Shown here piece after piece: positions 1 to 8,426 of a DNA stretch of 64,000 bases. The notes beneath the pieces are model-generated. The model saw only the letters and a list, made by a program, of their open reading frames with translations. It did not search any database and was not told where the DNA came from. Numbering within the stretch: the first letter of the stretch is position 1; each line of letters begins with the position of its first letter. The position numbers were made by a program, and so were the translations under genes. The DNA comes from CADCTP01 sp963849885 (lineage in GTDB: Bacteria; Actinomycetota; Actinomycetes; Mycobacteriales; CADCTP01): positions 124,001 through 188,000 of the forward strand of contig CAWKIV010000023.1 of assembly GCA_963849885.1 (NCBI GenBank), in the 5' to 3' direction.

Positions 1-568
1 CGCACGGCCACCTCCACCGACCAGCCGTCGCCCTGCGCCCGCACCCGGTCGTCCACCGCCCCGGAGAAGGTGGCGACCGCCTTGGGCAGGCCCCAGTGCA
101 CCCGCCCGGCCCGCAGCGACGGCAGCGAGTCCACCGCGATGAACGGCACGTGCACGGCCGGCAGCCCGAGCCGGCGCAGCAGCACGCCCGCGAAGATCTC
201 CCGGTACGGCCCCACCGGGCCGTCCTGGTAGTCGACCACCGCGGCCACGGTCAGCGGCCAGCTGCCCGCCGGCGCCGGCCGCGGCCGGCCGGTCGCCAGC
301 CACACCACCGCCCGGGTGCGCAGCCGCCACGGCGGCGGCGGGGACGTCGCCGGCAGCCGGTCCCGCACGGACGCCGGCAGGGCGGTCTCCGGCAGGCCGA
401 TCCCCGGCAGGCCGATCCCCGGCGCCGGTCTCCGGCGGGCCGATCCCCGGCGGACCGGTCCCCGGCGGACCGGTCTCCGGCGGACCGGTCTCCGGCGGAC
501 CGGTCCGGCGGACCGGTCTCCGGCGGACCGGTCTCCGGCCCGCCGGGGACCGGGTCAGTCCCGGCCAC
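1..568 (-). CDS. Acetoacetate decarboxylase-like protein (3' end outside window, frame broken in repeat)
   Basis: From about position 309 down to position 1 the minus strand encodes an acetoacetate-decarboxylase (ADC-like) fold: PPPPWRLRTRAVVWLA at the start, then PVGPYREIFAGVLL, HVPFIAVDSL and VHWGLPKAVATF, all typical of this family (small organic-acid decarboxylases and lactonase-like relatives). The C-terminus lies beyond the window. No ATG/GTG precedes the domain in its own frame. A GTG at 568, overlapping the end of the YciI-like gene by 14 bases, opens another frame that runs into a 15-bp tandem repeat encoding ETGPP. One unit is only 13 bp; restoring it joins the GTG frame to the ADC frame through continuous ETGPP repeats. 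I therefore read this as one gene, frameshifted within the repeat. Alternatively, translation begins at an unusual internal codon and the repeat is untranslated. The family is fairly sure, the start is not. Confidence 0.6.
379..540. repeat. 15-bp tandem repeat with one 13-bp unit
   Basis: Near-identical 15-bp units of the type CGGCGGACCGGTCTC run from about 433 to 535, with related degenerate units (AGGCCGATCCCCGGC type) from 379. The unit at 493-505 lacks two bases. Because 15 is a multiple of three, whole-unit gain or loss would keep the frame, but the 13-bp unit changes it and separates the GTG at 568 from the ADC-like domain downstream. On the minus strand the units encode ETGPP / GDRPA repeats. 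Confidence 0.9.
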
Positions 569-854
569 GCAGCAGCGACACCGCGAACGGCCGCAGCTCG
601 CCGCGCGCGATCCCGCTGGCGATGGCCGGGTCCTCCGCCATGATCTTCCGGGCGGCCGCCTCGTCCTCCGCCTCGAAGATCGCGATGCCGGTGTTGACCG
701 GGCCGAGGGTCGGGCCGACCAGGATCATCACGCCCTCGGCCAGCAGCCGCTGCAGGCGCTCGAAGTGGACGCCCCAGACCTCCTGCTCCCGCTCGGTCAT
801 GGTCGCCGCGAAATTCTCCCGCGGGGCGTGGATGAAGTAGATCCATTCGGCCAT
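555..854 (-). CDS. YciI-like protein
   Basis: A 99-residue single-domain protein of the YciI/ferredoxin-like alpha-beta fold. The N-terminal strand reads MAEWIYFIHAPRENF, followed by a helix (HFERLQRLLAEGV), the VGPTLG turn and the characteristic AIFEAEDEAAARKIMAEDPAI segment; it ends with GELRPFAVSLL. Members are small dimeric proteins, often adjacent to oxidoreductases or sigma factors, of mostly unknown chemistry. I chose the ATG at 854 because it begins the domain exactly; ATGs at 863 and 893 are possible, the latter overlapping the stop of the response regulator upstream. Its end overlaps the probable GTG of the ADC-like gene, so the two are probably cotranscribed after the two-component pair. 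Confidence 0.8.
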   Translation of the reverse strand: MAEWIYFIHAPRENFAATMTEREQEVWGVHFERLQRLLAEGVMILVGPTLGPVNTGIAIFEAEDEAAARKIMAEDPAIASGIARGELRPFAVSLLRGRD

Positions 855-885
855 GCCGGCCATGCTGCCAGGCCGGACCGGCCGG

Positions 886-1527
886 TCAGGCATCGTCGGC
901 CAGACCGTGCCGTACGGCGTGCAGCGCGGCCTGGGTCCGGTCGGCCACCCCGAGCTTGGCCAGCACCGCGCTGACGTGGGCCTTGACCGTCTTCTCGGAC
1001 AGCGCCAGCTCGCGGGCGATCAGCCGGTTGGACAGCCCCCGGGCCACCAGCCGGAGCACCTCGTGCTCGCGCGGCGTCAGCGGGTCCCGTACCGGCTCGG
1101 CGACGCTCTGCACCACGGTCGCGGCGACGGCCGGGTCCAGCGACGCGCCCCCGGCGTGCACCGCCCGCAGCGCGTCGGCCAGCTCCCGCGGGCCGACGTC
1201 CTTGAGCAGGTAGCCGGACACCCCGGCGCGGACCGCGGGGAGCACCGACTCCTGCCCCGCGTAGCTGGTCAGCACGACGACCTTGACCTCCGGGTGCGCG
1301 GACCGCAGCCGGCGCACCGCCTCCAGCCCGGACATGCCCGGCAGCACCAGGTCGAGCAGCACGATGTCCGGCCGCAGCCGCGGCACCAGCGCCAGCGCCT
1401 GCTCGGCGGTGCCGGCCTCGCCGACCACCTCCATGTCCGGCTGCAGGCCGAGGAAGGTGCGCAGCCCGGCCCGGACCATCTCGTGGTCGTCGACCAGCAG
1501 CAGCCGGACCGGGACCTCAGCAGGCAC
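886..1527 (-). CDS. NarL/LuxR-family response regulator
   Basis: A 213-residue two-domain regulator. The receiver domain begins VRLLLVDDHEMVRAGL, with the acidic pair D13/D14, phospho-acceptor D59 in DIVLLDLVLPG, the Thr/Ser switch in VVLTSYAG and the Lys in GYLLKDV. The C-terminal LuxR-type helix-turn-helix is LTPREHEVLRLVARGLSN followed by RELALSEKTVKAHVSAVL. The GTG at 1527 was chosen because it overlaps the histidine kinase stop by 11 bases and leaves no spurious N-terminal tail. With the kinase upstream it forms a standard cotranscribed two-component system; target genes are unknown, though the YciI-like and ADC-like genes follow directly. Confidence 0.93.
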   Translation of the reverse strand: MPAEVPVRLLLVDDHEMVRAGLRTFLGLQPDMEVVGEAGTAEQALALVPRLRPDIVLLDLVLPGMSGLEAVRRLRSAHPEVKVVVLTSYAGQESVLPAVRAGVSGYLLKDVGPRELADALRAVHAGGASLDPAVAATVVQSVAEPVRDPLTPREHEVLRLVARGLSNRLIARELALSEKTVKAHVSAVLAKLGVADRTQAALHAVRHGLADDA

Positions 1528-2671
1528 CGGGCACCTCCAGCTGCACCCGGGTGCCGGCGCCGGGCGCGGTGTCGACGTGCACGGTGCCACCGAGCGCCTC
1601 GGCCCGCTCCCGCATGGACGTCAGCCCCAGCCGGCGCGACTCCCGCAGCGTGCGGGCCAGGTCGAAGCCGGCGCCGTCGTCGGCGACGGTGAGCCGGACC
1701 GTGTCGCCGCCGGTGTCCAGGGTGACCTCGATCGACGCCGCGCCGGCGTGCTGCAGCGCGTTGGCCAGCGCCTCGCTGGCCACCAGCAGCACCTCGCGCT
1801 CGACCGTGCGGTCCTGCAGCCGGGCCGGGCCGCGGGCCCGCAGCGAGAGGCGCACGTCGTGCACCCGGCGGAGCAGGTCCACCCGCTTGCGCAGCGCCTC
1901 GGCCAGCCCGTCGGCGCCCAGGTCGACCGGCCGGAGCGTCTCCACCATCGAGCGCATCTCGGTCAGCCCGGTGCGGGCCAGCTCGCGCACCCGGTCCAGC
2001 TGCTCCGCTCCCGGGCCGCCCGGCTCGGCCAGCGCGGCCGCGCTCTCCGCGGCCAGGGTCAGGCTGAACAGCGTCTGGGTGACCGAGTCGTGCAGCTCCC
2101 GGGCCAGCCGGGCCCGCTCCTCGGCGACGGACAGCTCGCGGGCCCGCTCGGTCCGCTGCGCGTTGGCCACCGCCAGCGCCGCGTGCGTGGACAGCGTCTC
2201 GATCAGCCGCTGGTCGGAGTCGGTGAAGGTGGGGTCCGGCCCGGCCTTGTCGGCCAGGAACAGCTCGGCCAGCACCTCGCCGCCGGCCACGATCGGCACC
2301 CCGAGGAAGGACCGCATGTCCGGGTGCGCCGCCGGCCAGCCGCGGAACCGGGGGTCGGTGCGGATGTCGTCCAGCCGGATGGTGCGCGGGCAGTCGAGCA
2401 GCGCGCCGAGCAGCCCGTGCGTGCGCGGCAGCGCCCCGATCGCGGCCCAGGTCTTCGCGTCCACGCCGGCGGTGAGGAAGAGCGAGTAGCCGCCGGCGCC
2501 GTCCGGCACGCCGAGCGCCGCGTACCGGGCGCCGGCGAGGTCGCGGGCCGCGTCCAGGATGACCCGCAGCACCGGCTCGGTCCGCCGCTCCGCCGCCAGC
2601 GCGAGGGTGACGTCGAGCAGCCGGCGCAGCGCCACCGCCTCGGTGCTCTCGGCGCTCTCCGCGGATCCCAC
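1517..2671 (-). CDS. GAF-domain sensor histidine kinase (HisKA_3 type)
   Basis: A 384-residue cytoplasmic kinase with no membrane segment. Residues about 13-170 form a GAF domain (ARYAALGVPDGAGGY through SFLGVPIVAGGEVLAELF), which in related DevS/NreB-like kinases binds a ligand or cofactor; the ligand here is unknown. The HisKA_3 dimerisation segment holds phospho-accepting His194 in RELHDSVTQTLF. The HATPase domain has the N-box around SEALANALQHAG (near N304) and the G1 box VADDGAGFD (331-337). The GTG start at 2671 fits the family N-terminus. Its stop overlaps the response regulator start, so stoichiometric translation with its partner is likely. Confidence 0.93.
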   Translation of the reverse strand: MGSAESAESTEAVALRRLLDVTLALAAERRTEPVLRVILDAARDLAGARYAALGVPDGAGGYSLFLTAGVDAKTWAAIGALPRTHGLLGALLDCPRTIRLDDIRTDPRFRGWPAAHPDMRSFLGVPIVAGGEVLAELFLADKAGPDPTFTDSDQRLIETLSTHAALAVANAQRTERARELSVAEERARLARELHDSVTQTLFSLTLAAESAAALAEPGGPGAEQLDRVRELARTGLTEMRSMVETLRPVDLGADGLAEALRKRVDLLRRVHDVRLSLRARGPARLQDRTVEREVLLVASEALANALQHAGAASIEVTLDTGGDTVRLTVADDGAGFDLARTLRESRRLGLTSMRERAEALGGTVHVDTAPGAGTRVQLEVPGAC

Positions 2672-2687
2672 CGGGCCATTCTGCGCC

Positions 2688-3453
2688 TCAGCCGAAGGAG
2701 GTCCGCGCCAGCCAGGAGTCGAGCAGCTCGCGGTCGCCTCGCACGTCCGTACGGTCGGTGACCGGGCGGCGGCCGTACACCAGCAGCAGCAGGTCGGTCA
2801 GCGGTCCGCGGACGGCGACCGCGGCCTTCTCGTGCGCGCGGCGCCAGCCGATCCGGTCGCCGGTCAGGTCGACGACCCACTCGGCGCCGGGCGCGTCGGT
2901 GGCGTGCAGGTGGACGGTGCGGCCGGGACCGAGCAGCTCCCGCTGCGCCGGGTGGAAGTCCAGCATCTCCGGCAGCGACCCCAGCTCCATCCACTCGTCC
3001 AGGGCGTCCGCGGCCACCAGCCGGGTCCACGGTGAAGTCGCCGCCGAGGGCCAGCGTGGCGTCGGCCCGGTGCATCAGCGTCTCGTACGCGAAGCGGCGG
3101 GCGTAGAAGCTCGACCCGCCGACCACCGGCGACCAGAGACCCACGCCCGGTCCGGCCCGCCGCAGCGTGGCGGCGAGCTGCTCGGCACCGGTGGCGACCC
3201 AGCCGCCGAGCGTCGGGTCGGGATCGGCGGACACCTGGCGGAAGTGCGCGTCCGGCAGCGGGCCGGTCGCCCGGGTACGGACGATCTCCTCGGCCCAGCG
3301 CAGGCCGCCGCCGAGGTGGCGGAGCAGCTGGGCGACGTTCCAGCCCGGGCAGGACGGCACCGGGGTGCCCAGGTCCGCGCCGTCCACGGCACCGGCCAGC
3401 AGGCCGGCCTGGGTGCCGATCTCGGCGCAGCAGCGGTCGAAGTCCAGCGTCAC
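2688..3453 (-). CDS. Maleylpyruvate isomerase family (mycothiol-dependent) protein, frameshifted
   Basis: The two halves lie in different frames. The first, from a GTG at 3453 behind a strong GAGGAGG ribosome site, gives the DinB-like helical bundle of the TIGR03083/MDMPI family: VTLDFDRCCAEIG, VPSCPGWNVAQLLRHLGGGL and RRFAYETLMHRADATLALGG, with the metal-site histidines in LLRHLGG and LMHRAD. The second, in another frame, continues LVAADALDEWMELGSLPEML and a C-terminal MDMPI_C domain (HLHATDAPGAEWVVDL, VRGPLTDLLLLVYGRR) to 2688. The change falls at about 3020-3026 within the sequence encoding VDP-LVAAD; removing one base rejoins them into about 254 residues. The break is probably a sequence error, otherwise a recent pseudogene. 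Mycothiol-dependent relatives are restricted to actinomycetes. Confidence 0.85.
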
Positions 3454-3530
3454 GGTGCCTCCTCGTCGCCGGCGGTCGCCGGCCCCGCCTCCCGGTCGGA
3501 GCCGGCCGGCGGGCCTCGACATCCTGCCGG

Positions 3531-3612
3531 CGATCACCTTTGCGCGTGTCCTCGTCCCGACCCGCCGTACGGGCGGGCTGTTCGCGGCGAGCCACCGCGC
3601 GAAGGTGATCGA
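3531..3612. repeat. Imperfect 16-bp inverted repeat in a divergent promoter region
   Basis: CGATCACCTTTGCGCG (3531-3546) is mirrored by CGCGCGAAGGTGATCG (3597-3612), one mismatch in 16, separated by 50 bp that contain a second short hairpin (CCCGCC GTACG GGCGGG). It lies between the divergent MDMPI-like gene and the unknown gene at 3664. It could be an operator, a REP/MITE-like relic, or a structured leader; no promoter boxes are obvious. Confidence 0.7.
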
Positions 3613-3663
3613 CCGCCGTCGGGTGGGGCGGAAAGTGTCGGAGGGGCGATCTAGGTTGCCGGC

Positions 3664-4269
3664 ATGGACGTGGGGATCGGGCTCCGGCCGCACTCGGGGT
3701 GGGCCGCCGCGGTGGTCGTGGGCGCGAGCGGGCCGGAGCCGCTCGACCGCCGGCGGGTGCCGCTGTCCGACCTGCCGCCGCCCGTCCAGCCCTACCACGA
3801 GGCCGCCGGGATGCCGGTCGCGGCCGCCGCCGCGCTGATCGAGGAGGCGACCGGGGCGGCGTTCGCCCGGGCCCGGGCGGAGCTGGCCGACCTGGCCGGC
3901 GGGCTGCGCGCGGCCGGCCACCGCCCGGTCGGGGTCGGCGTGGTCGCCACGCTCGGATCGGTGCGCGAGGACCTGCCGGTGGAGCGCGCGCTGGCCGCCC
4001 ACTCGACGCTGCACGCCGCCGAGGGCGAGCTCTACCGGGACGCGCTCGCCGACGCGGCGGCCGAGCTCGGGTTGCCGGTGACGCTGGTGCCGCCGCGCGA
4101 CACCCCGGCGCTGGGCCGGCGGCTGCTCGGCGGCGACGACGCCGCCGTCCGGGCCCGGCTGACCGAGCTGGGCCGGCCGCTCGGCCCGCCGTGGACCCGC
4201 GACCACAAGGACGCGCTGCTCGCCGGGTTGGCCGCGCTGGCGCCCGGGACCGGGACCGGCCGGCGGTGA
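3664..4269 (+). CDS. Unknown protein, possibly RNase H-like fold
   Basis: A 201-residue soluble protein beginning at an ATG 51 bases after the inverted repeat. I do not recognise a named family. The N-terminus VGIGLRPHSGWAAAVVV resembles the first strand-turn-strand of RNase H/RuvC-like folds, but the usual catalytic Asp of a GIDPG-type motif is absent. Further features are a conserved-looking QPYHEAAGMP segment, GVGVVATLGSVREDLPVE in the middle, HAAEGELYRDALADAAAEL, and a C-terminal WTRDHKDALLAGLAAL, reminiscent of the last RNase H-like helix. Alanine-rich helices dominate the rest. It is convergent with the NYN-domain gene, whose probable stop lies only 8 bases away. Codon use is like its neighbours. 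The function is unknown. Confidence 0.75.
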   Translation: MDVGIGLRPHSGWAAAVVVGASGPEPLDRRRVPLSDLPPPVQPYHEAAGMPVAAAAALIEEATGAAFARARAELADLAGGLRAAGHRPVGVGVVATLGSVREDLPVERALAAHSTLHAAEGELYRDALADAAAELGLPVTLVPPRDTPALGRRLLGGDDAAVRARLTELGRPLGPPWTRDHKDALLAGLAALAPGTGTGRR

Positions 4270-4277
4270 GCCCCGGC

Positions 4278-5847
4278 TCAGAGCTCGCGCAGCGCGGGCA
4301 GCAGCTGCTCCTGGGCGCCCAGTCCAGGAAGGCGTCCTGGTGCCCGCACGACCACCGGCCGGGTGCACCCGGGACGTCAGTGGGCGGCGGCGTGGCCGGC
4401 CGGCGGCGGGTGCGGGACGGGCGGAGGGCCGGGGACCGCGACGGGTGGGGCGTGGCCGGCCGGGGTGGCCGGGAGCGGCGGACGGGGTGGAGGTGCGGCG
4501 GACGGCGGAGTCGGGCCGCCGTCGACCCGGGCCGGAGTGGCGGCCGGGGTGGCCCGAGCGGAGGCCGCATCGTGTCCGGCGTCCGTGGCCGCGGCCGGCG
4601 CTGACGGCGGGCCGGCCGGCGCGGCCGAGCCGCCGGCGCCGCTGAGCCGGCCGGCGCCGCTGAACCGGCCGGCGCCGCTGAGCCGGCCGGCGCCGCTGAG
4701 CCGGCTGAGCGGCCGGAGCCGGTCGGCGCGGCTGGCGGCCGGTCGGCGCAGCCGGGGAGCCGGTCGGCGCGGCCGGGGAGCCGGCCAGCGAGGCGAAGGG
4801 TGCATCCGCCTCCGTGGAGATGCCGAACTCGCGGTGCAGGCGGGCCCAGAAGCCGTCCCGCAGCGCCCGCCGCGCGTCCTCGTACGGCCGGAGCGAGCGG
4901 CTGATCTCCTCCTCCGCCTCGACCAGCAGCTCCTTGTCGATGACGGTCGGCAGCACCGGTCCGGGCAGCAGGTCGGCCACGTTCTCCCGGCCGCGGGTGA
5001 GCAGCCAGCGCGCCGCGATCCGGGCGCCGATCTCCTCCATCTCCGGCCGGTCCGGGCCGAGCCGGGTCCCCGGCGGCGGGACCGGCACCGGCGCCGGCCG
5101 GCGTCCGGCGAAGACGTCGGCCGGCGTCGGCACCGACCGCTCGGCCTCGTGCGCCTCCGCCGTCCCGCCCGCCGCGCCTCCGGCCGCAGCCGCCGTGCCC
5201 GCCGCGGCCACGGCATCCACCGCGTACGCCGCCCCCGACCGGACCGGCTCCGCCGCTGCCGCCGCCGCGACCGGCGGCTCCACCTCCGACTCCAGGTACG
5301 GCCGCCAGAAGGCCGCGTCCAGCTGCTCGACCGTGTCGGCTTCCCACACCAGCCGCTCGGCCTGGTTGACCCCGTACGGCGGCTCGACGCCCCAGACGTG
5401 CACGCGCACGCCGTAGGCCTGGGCCGCCTCGACCGCGGGCACCATGTCCTCGTCGCCGGCGATCAGCACCACGTCGGACACCGCCCGGTGCCGGGCCAGC
5501 ACCTCGAGGTCCTGCCGGACCTGGGCGTCCACGCCCTTCTGCTGGCCGGCCGAGTTGAGGTTGCCGAGCCGGACCTTCACGTGCGGCAGCGCGGCGATCT
5601 GGCGCTGCTCCACCGTGGGCACCCGGTCCCGGGCCGCGTCGTACCAGTACATCCGGAGCAGCTCGCCCGGCACGGCGGTGGCGGCCCGCTCGATGAGCGC
5701 GCTGATGAGCGGCTCGGCGGCGACCCGGAAGTCCCGCCGGGACGTGGTGCCGAGCACCAGCTGGCCGACCGAGGCGTAGAGGTAGCCGGCGTCGACGAGC
5801 ACGGCGTGCCGCTGCCCGCCGGGCGAGCCCGCCGCGGTGTCGGCCAC
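4278..5847 (-). CDS. NYN-domain (LabA/PIN-like) protein, C-terminal tail out of frame
   Basis: The N-terminal 180 residues are a clear NYN/LabA-like domain, a PIN-fold predicted ribonuclease: AVLVDAGYLYASVGQL with acidic D19, KGVDAQVRQDLEVLA, and VVLIAGDEDMVPAVEAAQ with the GDED acidic cluster. A linker rich in Ala/Val and a helical region (EEIGARIAARWLLTRGREN, LRDGFWARLHREFGI) follow. After about 4800 the frame enters GC-rich repeats and codes for improbable Arg/Pro sequence with no stop for over a kilobase. A sensible Ala/Pro/Thr linker appears in a second frame (to about 4380), and a plausible end, GRWSCGHQDAFLDW then QEQLLPALREL and a stop at 4278, needs further frame changes. The GTG at 5847 has an excellent GGAGGAGGT ribosome site. 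The domain is certain; the tail is inferred. Confidence 0.75.
4626..4765. repeat. GCGCC/GAGCCGG-rich 15-bp repeats in the NYN gene tail
   Basis: Units such as CCGGCGCCGCTGAGC recur about every 15 bp from 4626 to 4706 and continue, degenerate, to about 4765. All three minus frames stay open here and encode low-complexity repeats (QRRRPA, GSAAPA or LSGAGR depending on frame), so the true frame cannot be told from composition alone. Confidence 0.75.
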
Positions 5848-6164
5848 CTGACCTCCTCCCGCCGGCTTCCCAGCACACGCCGGGTGACGACCCGACGTCG
5901 CAGCCTACCCCCGCCCGGACGATCACGACCGGAGACCGGCCAGGCAGGGCGCCCGCCGGCCTCAGCGCACGGGGAACGCCGAGGACGCGACGGGCGCCGG
6001 TCCGCGCCGGTCGGCAGGTCTCCATCGTGAGCCCGCCGAACCGGACACCCGCCGCCGGACCGTCCCGGAACCGGAACGGTCGATCACAGCGGGAGATCAG
6101 AGTATCGCTCTGCGTCACAGACGTCGACAGGCGCGCCGTCCGGGCCGACCCGGCCGAGCGGGGA
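5848..6164. other. Intergenic region, 317 bp
   Basis: This lies between the dapB stop and the NYN-gene start, both on the minus strand. It is slightly less GC-rich than the coding DNA around 6090-6125. It must hold the NYN promoter, but I see no convincing -35/-10 pair, no strong hairpin and no credible small gene. Confidence 0.5.
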
Positions 6165-7028
6165 CTACAGCCCCAGCAGGGACTCCAGGCCGACGGTCAG
6201 CCCGGGACGGGACGCCACCGACCGCACCGCCAGCAGCACGCCCGGCATGAACGAGACCCGGTCGAACGAGTCATGCCGGATCGTCAGCGTCTCGCCGACC
6301 GTGCCGAGCAGCACCTCCTGGTGCGCGACCAGGCCGGCGAGCCGCACCGAGTGCACCGGCACGCCGGACACCGACGCGCCGCGGGCACCGTCCAGCGCCA
6401 CCGAGGTGGCGTCCGGGGCCGGGCCGGCCTTCGCCTCCGCGCGGGCGGCGGCGATCAGCTCGGCGGTGCGCACCGCGGTGCCGCTCGGCGCGTCCGCCTT
6501 GCCCGGGTGGTGCAGCTCGACCACCTCGACCGACTCGAAGTAGCGCGCCGCGGTCTCGGCGAACCGCATCGTCAGCACCGCGCCGATGGCGAAGTTGGGC
6601 GCGATGACCACGCCGACCCCGGGCGCCTCGTCGACCCAGCGGCGGACGGTGGCGATCTTCTCCGCGTCGAAGCCGGTGGTGCCGACGACGCAGTGGATCC
6701 CCTCGTCGATGCACCAGCGGATGTTGTCCAGCACCACGTCCGGGTGGGTGAAGTCGACCACCACCTGGGCGCCGGCGTCGGCCACGCTGAACAGCCAGTC
6801 ACCGGCGTCGACCATCGCCACCAGGTCGAGGTCGTCGGCCGCGTCCACGGCCCGGCAGGTCTCGCTGCCCATCCGGCCGCGGGCGCCGAGCACGCCCACC
6901 CGCACCGGCTCCCCCGCGCTCTCGGCGGGCGCGTCGACGGGCACCTCGGCCGGTGCCGCGGCGGCGGGAGAGTCGGAGGCCGCCGACGCTGTCTCGGCCG
7001 ACCCCGTCGGCCCCGGAGGATGGGTCAT
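6165..7028 (-). CDS. dapB: 4-hydroxy-tetrahydrodipicolinate reductase
   Basis: DapB reduces hydroxy-tetrahydrodipicolinate with NAD(P)H in the diaminopimelate/lysine pathway, needed for peptidoglycan. The Rossmann motif VRVGVLGARGRMGSE starts near residue 42. VVVDFTHPDVVLDN and HCVVGTTGFDAEKI follow, then the catalytic helix segment VELHHPGKADAPSGTA with the His-His-x4-Lys signature. The C-terminal IRHDSFDRVSFMPGVLLAV closes the domain. The first 41 residues form an Ala/Pro/Ser-rich extension absent from most DapB; a GTG at 6905 would give a standard-length protein. It follows the M16 peptidase on the same strand by 33 bases, matching the common actinobacterial order. Confidence 0.95.
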   Translation of the reverse strand: MTHPPGPTGSAETASAASDSPAAAAPAEVPVDAPAESAGEPVRVGVLGARGRMGSETCRAVDAADDLDLVAMVDAGDWLFSVADAGAQVVVDFTHPDVVLDNIRWCIDEGIHCVVGTTGFDAEKIATVRRWVDEAPGVGVVIAPNFAIGAVLTMRFAETAARYFESVEVVELHHPGKADAPSGTAVRTAELIAAARAEAKAGPAPDATSVALDGARGASVSGVPVHSVRLAGLVAHQEVLLGTVGETLTIRHDSFDRVSFMPGVLLAVRSVASRPGLTVGLESLLGL

Positions 7029-7061
7029 GCCGGCACCCTAGTCGAGTCGATGCCGGCCCGA

Positions 7062-8426
7062 TCAGTCCAGAGCGTCGGAGAAGTCCGACTCCGCGAACGG
7101 CCCCACCACGGCCAGGCACTGCGGCCGGCGGAGCACGTCCGCGGCCACCGCGCGCACCTCGTCCGGGGTCACCGCGTCCACCCGCGTGAGCAGCTCGTCC
7201 ACGGACAGCACCTCGCCGTACGCGAGCTCGCCCTTGCCGATCCGGCTCATCCGGGAGCCGCTGTCCTCCAGCCCGAGCACCAGCCCGCCGCGGGCCTGGC
7301 CCTTGCCGCGGGCCACCTCGGCGTCGGTGATGCCGTGCTCGGCCACCTCGGTCAGCTGCTCGCGGACCAGCGCGAGCACGTCCGGCACCTTGGCCGGGTG
7401 GCAGCCGACGGACACGCCGAACTGGCCGGCGTCGGCGTACTGGGAGACGTAGGAGTAGACCGAGTACGCCAGGCCGCGCTTCTCCCGGATCTCCTGGAAC
7501 AGCCGGGAGCTCATCCCGCCGCCGAGCGCGCTGTTGAGCACGCCCAGGGCGAACCGGCGCTCGTCGGAGCGGGCCAGCCCGGTGCCGCCGAGCACGAGGT
7601 TGGCCTGCTCGGTCGGCCGGTCCAGGACGGCCAGCCGGCGCACCGGCCCCCGCCCGGGCCGGCGACCGGTGCGGGCCGGCGACGGCGTGGCCCCGCTGTC
7701 CAGCCGGGCCCCGAAGGCCCGCCGGACCCGGCGGACCACGTCGGCGTGGTCCAGCCGGCCGGCGGCCGAGACGACCATGGTCTCCGGCCGGTAGCGGCGC
7801 CGGTAGTAGCCGGCGATCCGGTCCCGGGTCAGCGTCTCGATCGTCCCCACCGCGCCGATGACCGGCCGGCCGAGCGGGGTGTCGCCGTAGAGCGCCTCGC
7901 CGAAGAGGTCGTGCACCAGGTCGCCGGGGTCGTCGTCGCGCATGGCGATCTCCTCGAGGATCACCCCGCGCTCCGCCTCGACGTCCGGCGGCGCGATCGT
8001 CGCGTCGGTCACCACGTCGCACACCAGGTCGACCGCCATCGGCAGGTCGGTGTCCAGGACGTGCGCGTAGTAGCAGGTGTGCTCCTTGGCGGTGAACGCG
8101 TTGAGGTCGCCGCCGACCGCGTCGACGGCCACCGCGATGTCCATCGCGGAGCGGGTGGTGGTGCCCTTGAAGAGCAGGTGCTCGAGGAAGTGCGAGGCGC
8201 CGGCCAGCGCCGGGGTCTCGTCCCGGGAGCCGACGCCGACCCACACCCCGACCGCGGCCGAGCGGGTGCCGGGCACCTGCTCGGTGACCACCCGGAGCCC
8301 GCCCGGCAGGACGGTGCGCCGGATCGCCTCGCCGTCCGTCCCGCGGGCCAGCACCGACGTGCGCGCCCGGGGGGCGCCGCCGGGCCGCCCCGACCTCGCG
8401 GCCGGGGCGGCTACCGGACGGGCCAT
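7062..8426 (-). CDS. M16-family zinc metallopeptidase
   Basis: A 454-residue insulinase/mitochondrial-processing-peptidase-like protein. The inverted zinc motif HFLEH is at residues 79-83 (HxxEH), with the third ligand Glu in the VEAERGVILEEIAM segment. The second, non-catalytic M16 domain includes QANLVLGGTGLARSD and GGGMSSRLFQEIREKRGLAY, the substrate-binding R/Y motif. No signal peptide is seen, so a cytoplasmic peptidase is expected, as for homologues next to pnp across actinobacteria and firmicutes. Its ATG overlaps the pnp stop by one base (TGATG), so translation is probably coupled to pnp. Confidence 0.94.
   Translation of the reverse strand: MARPVAAPAARSGRPGGAPRARTSVLARGTDGEAIRRTVLPGGLRVVTEQVPGTRSAAVGVWVGVGSRDETPALAGASHFLEHLLFKGTTTRSAMDIAVAVDAVGGDLNAFTAKEHTCYYAHVLDTDLPMAVDLVCDVVTDATIAPPDVEAERGVILEEIAMRDDDPGDLVHDLFGEALYGDTPLGRPVIGAVGTIETLTRDRIAGYYRRRYRPETMVVSAAGRLDHADVVRRVRRAFGARLDSGATPSPARTGRRPGRGPVRRLAVLDRPTEQANLVLGGTGLARSDERRFALGVLNSALGGGMSSRLFQEIREKRGLAYSVYSYVSQYADAGQFGVSVGCHPAKVPDVLALVREQLTEVAEHGITDAEVARGKGQARGGLVLGLEDSGSRMSRIGKGELAYGEVLSVDELLTRVDAVTPDEVRAVAADVLRRPQCLAVVGPFAESDFSDALD

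Noticed and set aside
2203..5847. One continuous 1214-codon minus-strand reading frame
   Set aside because: It joins the NYN domain, a long Arg/Pro stretch antisense to the gene at 3664, the first half of the MDMPI-like gene and an out-of-frame part of the kinase gene. GC-rich DNA rarely has stops, and the domains have their own starts and ribosome sites.
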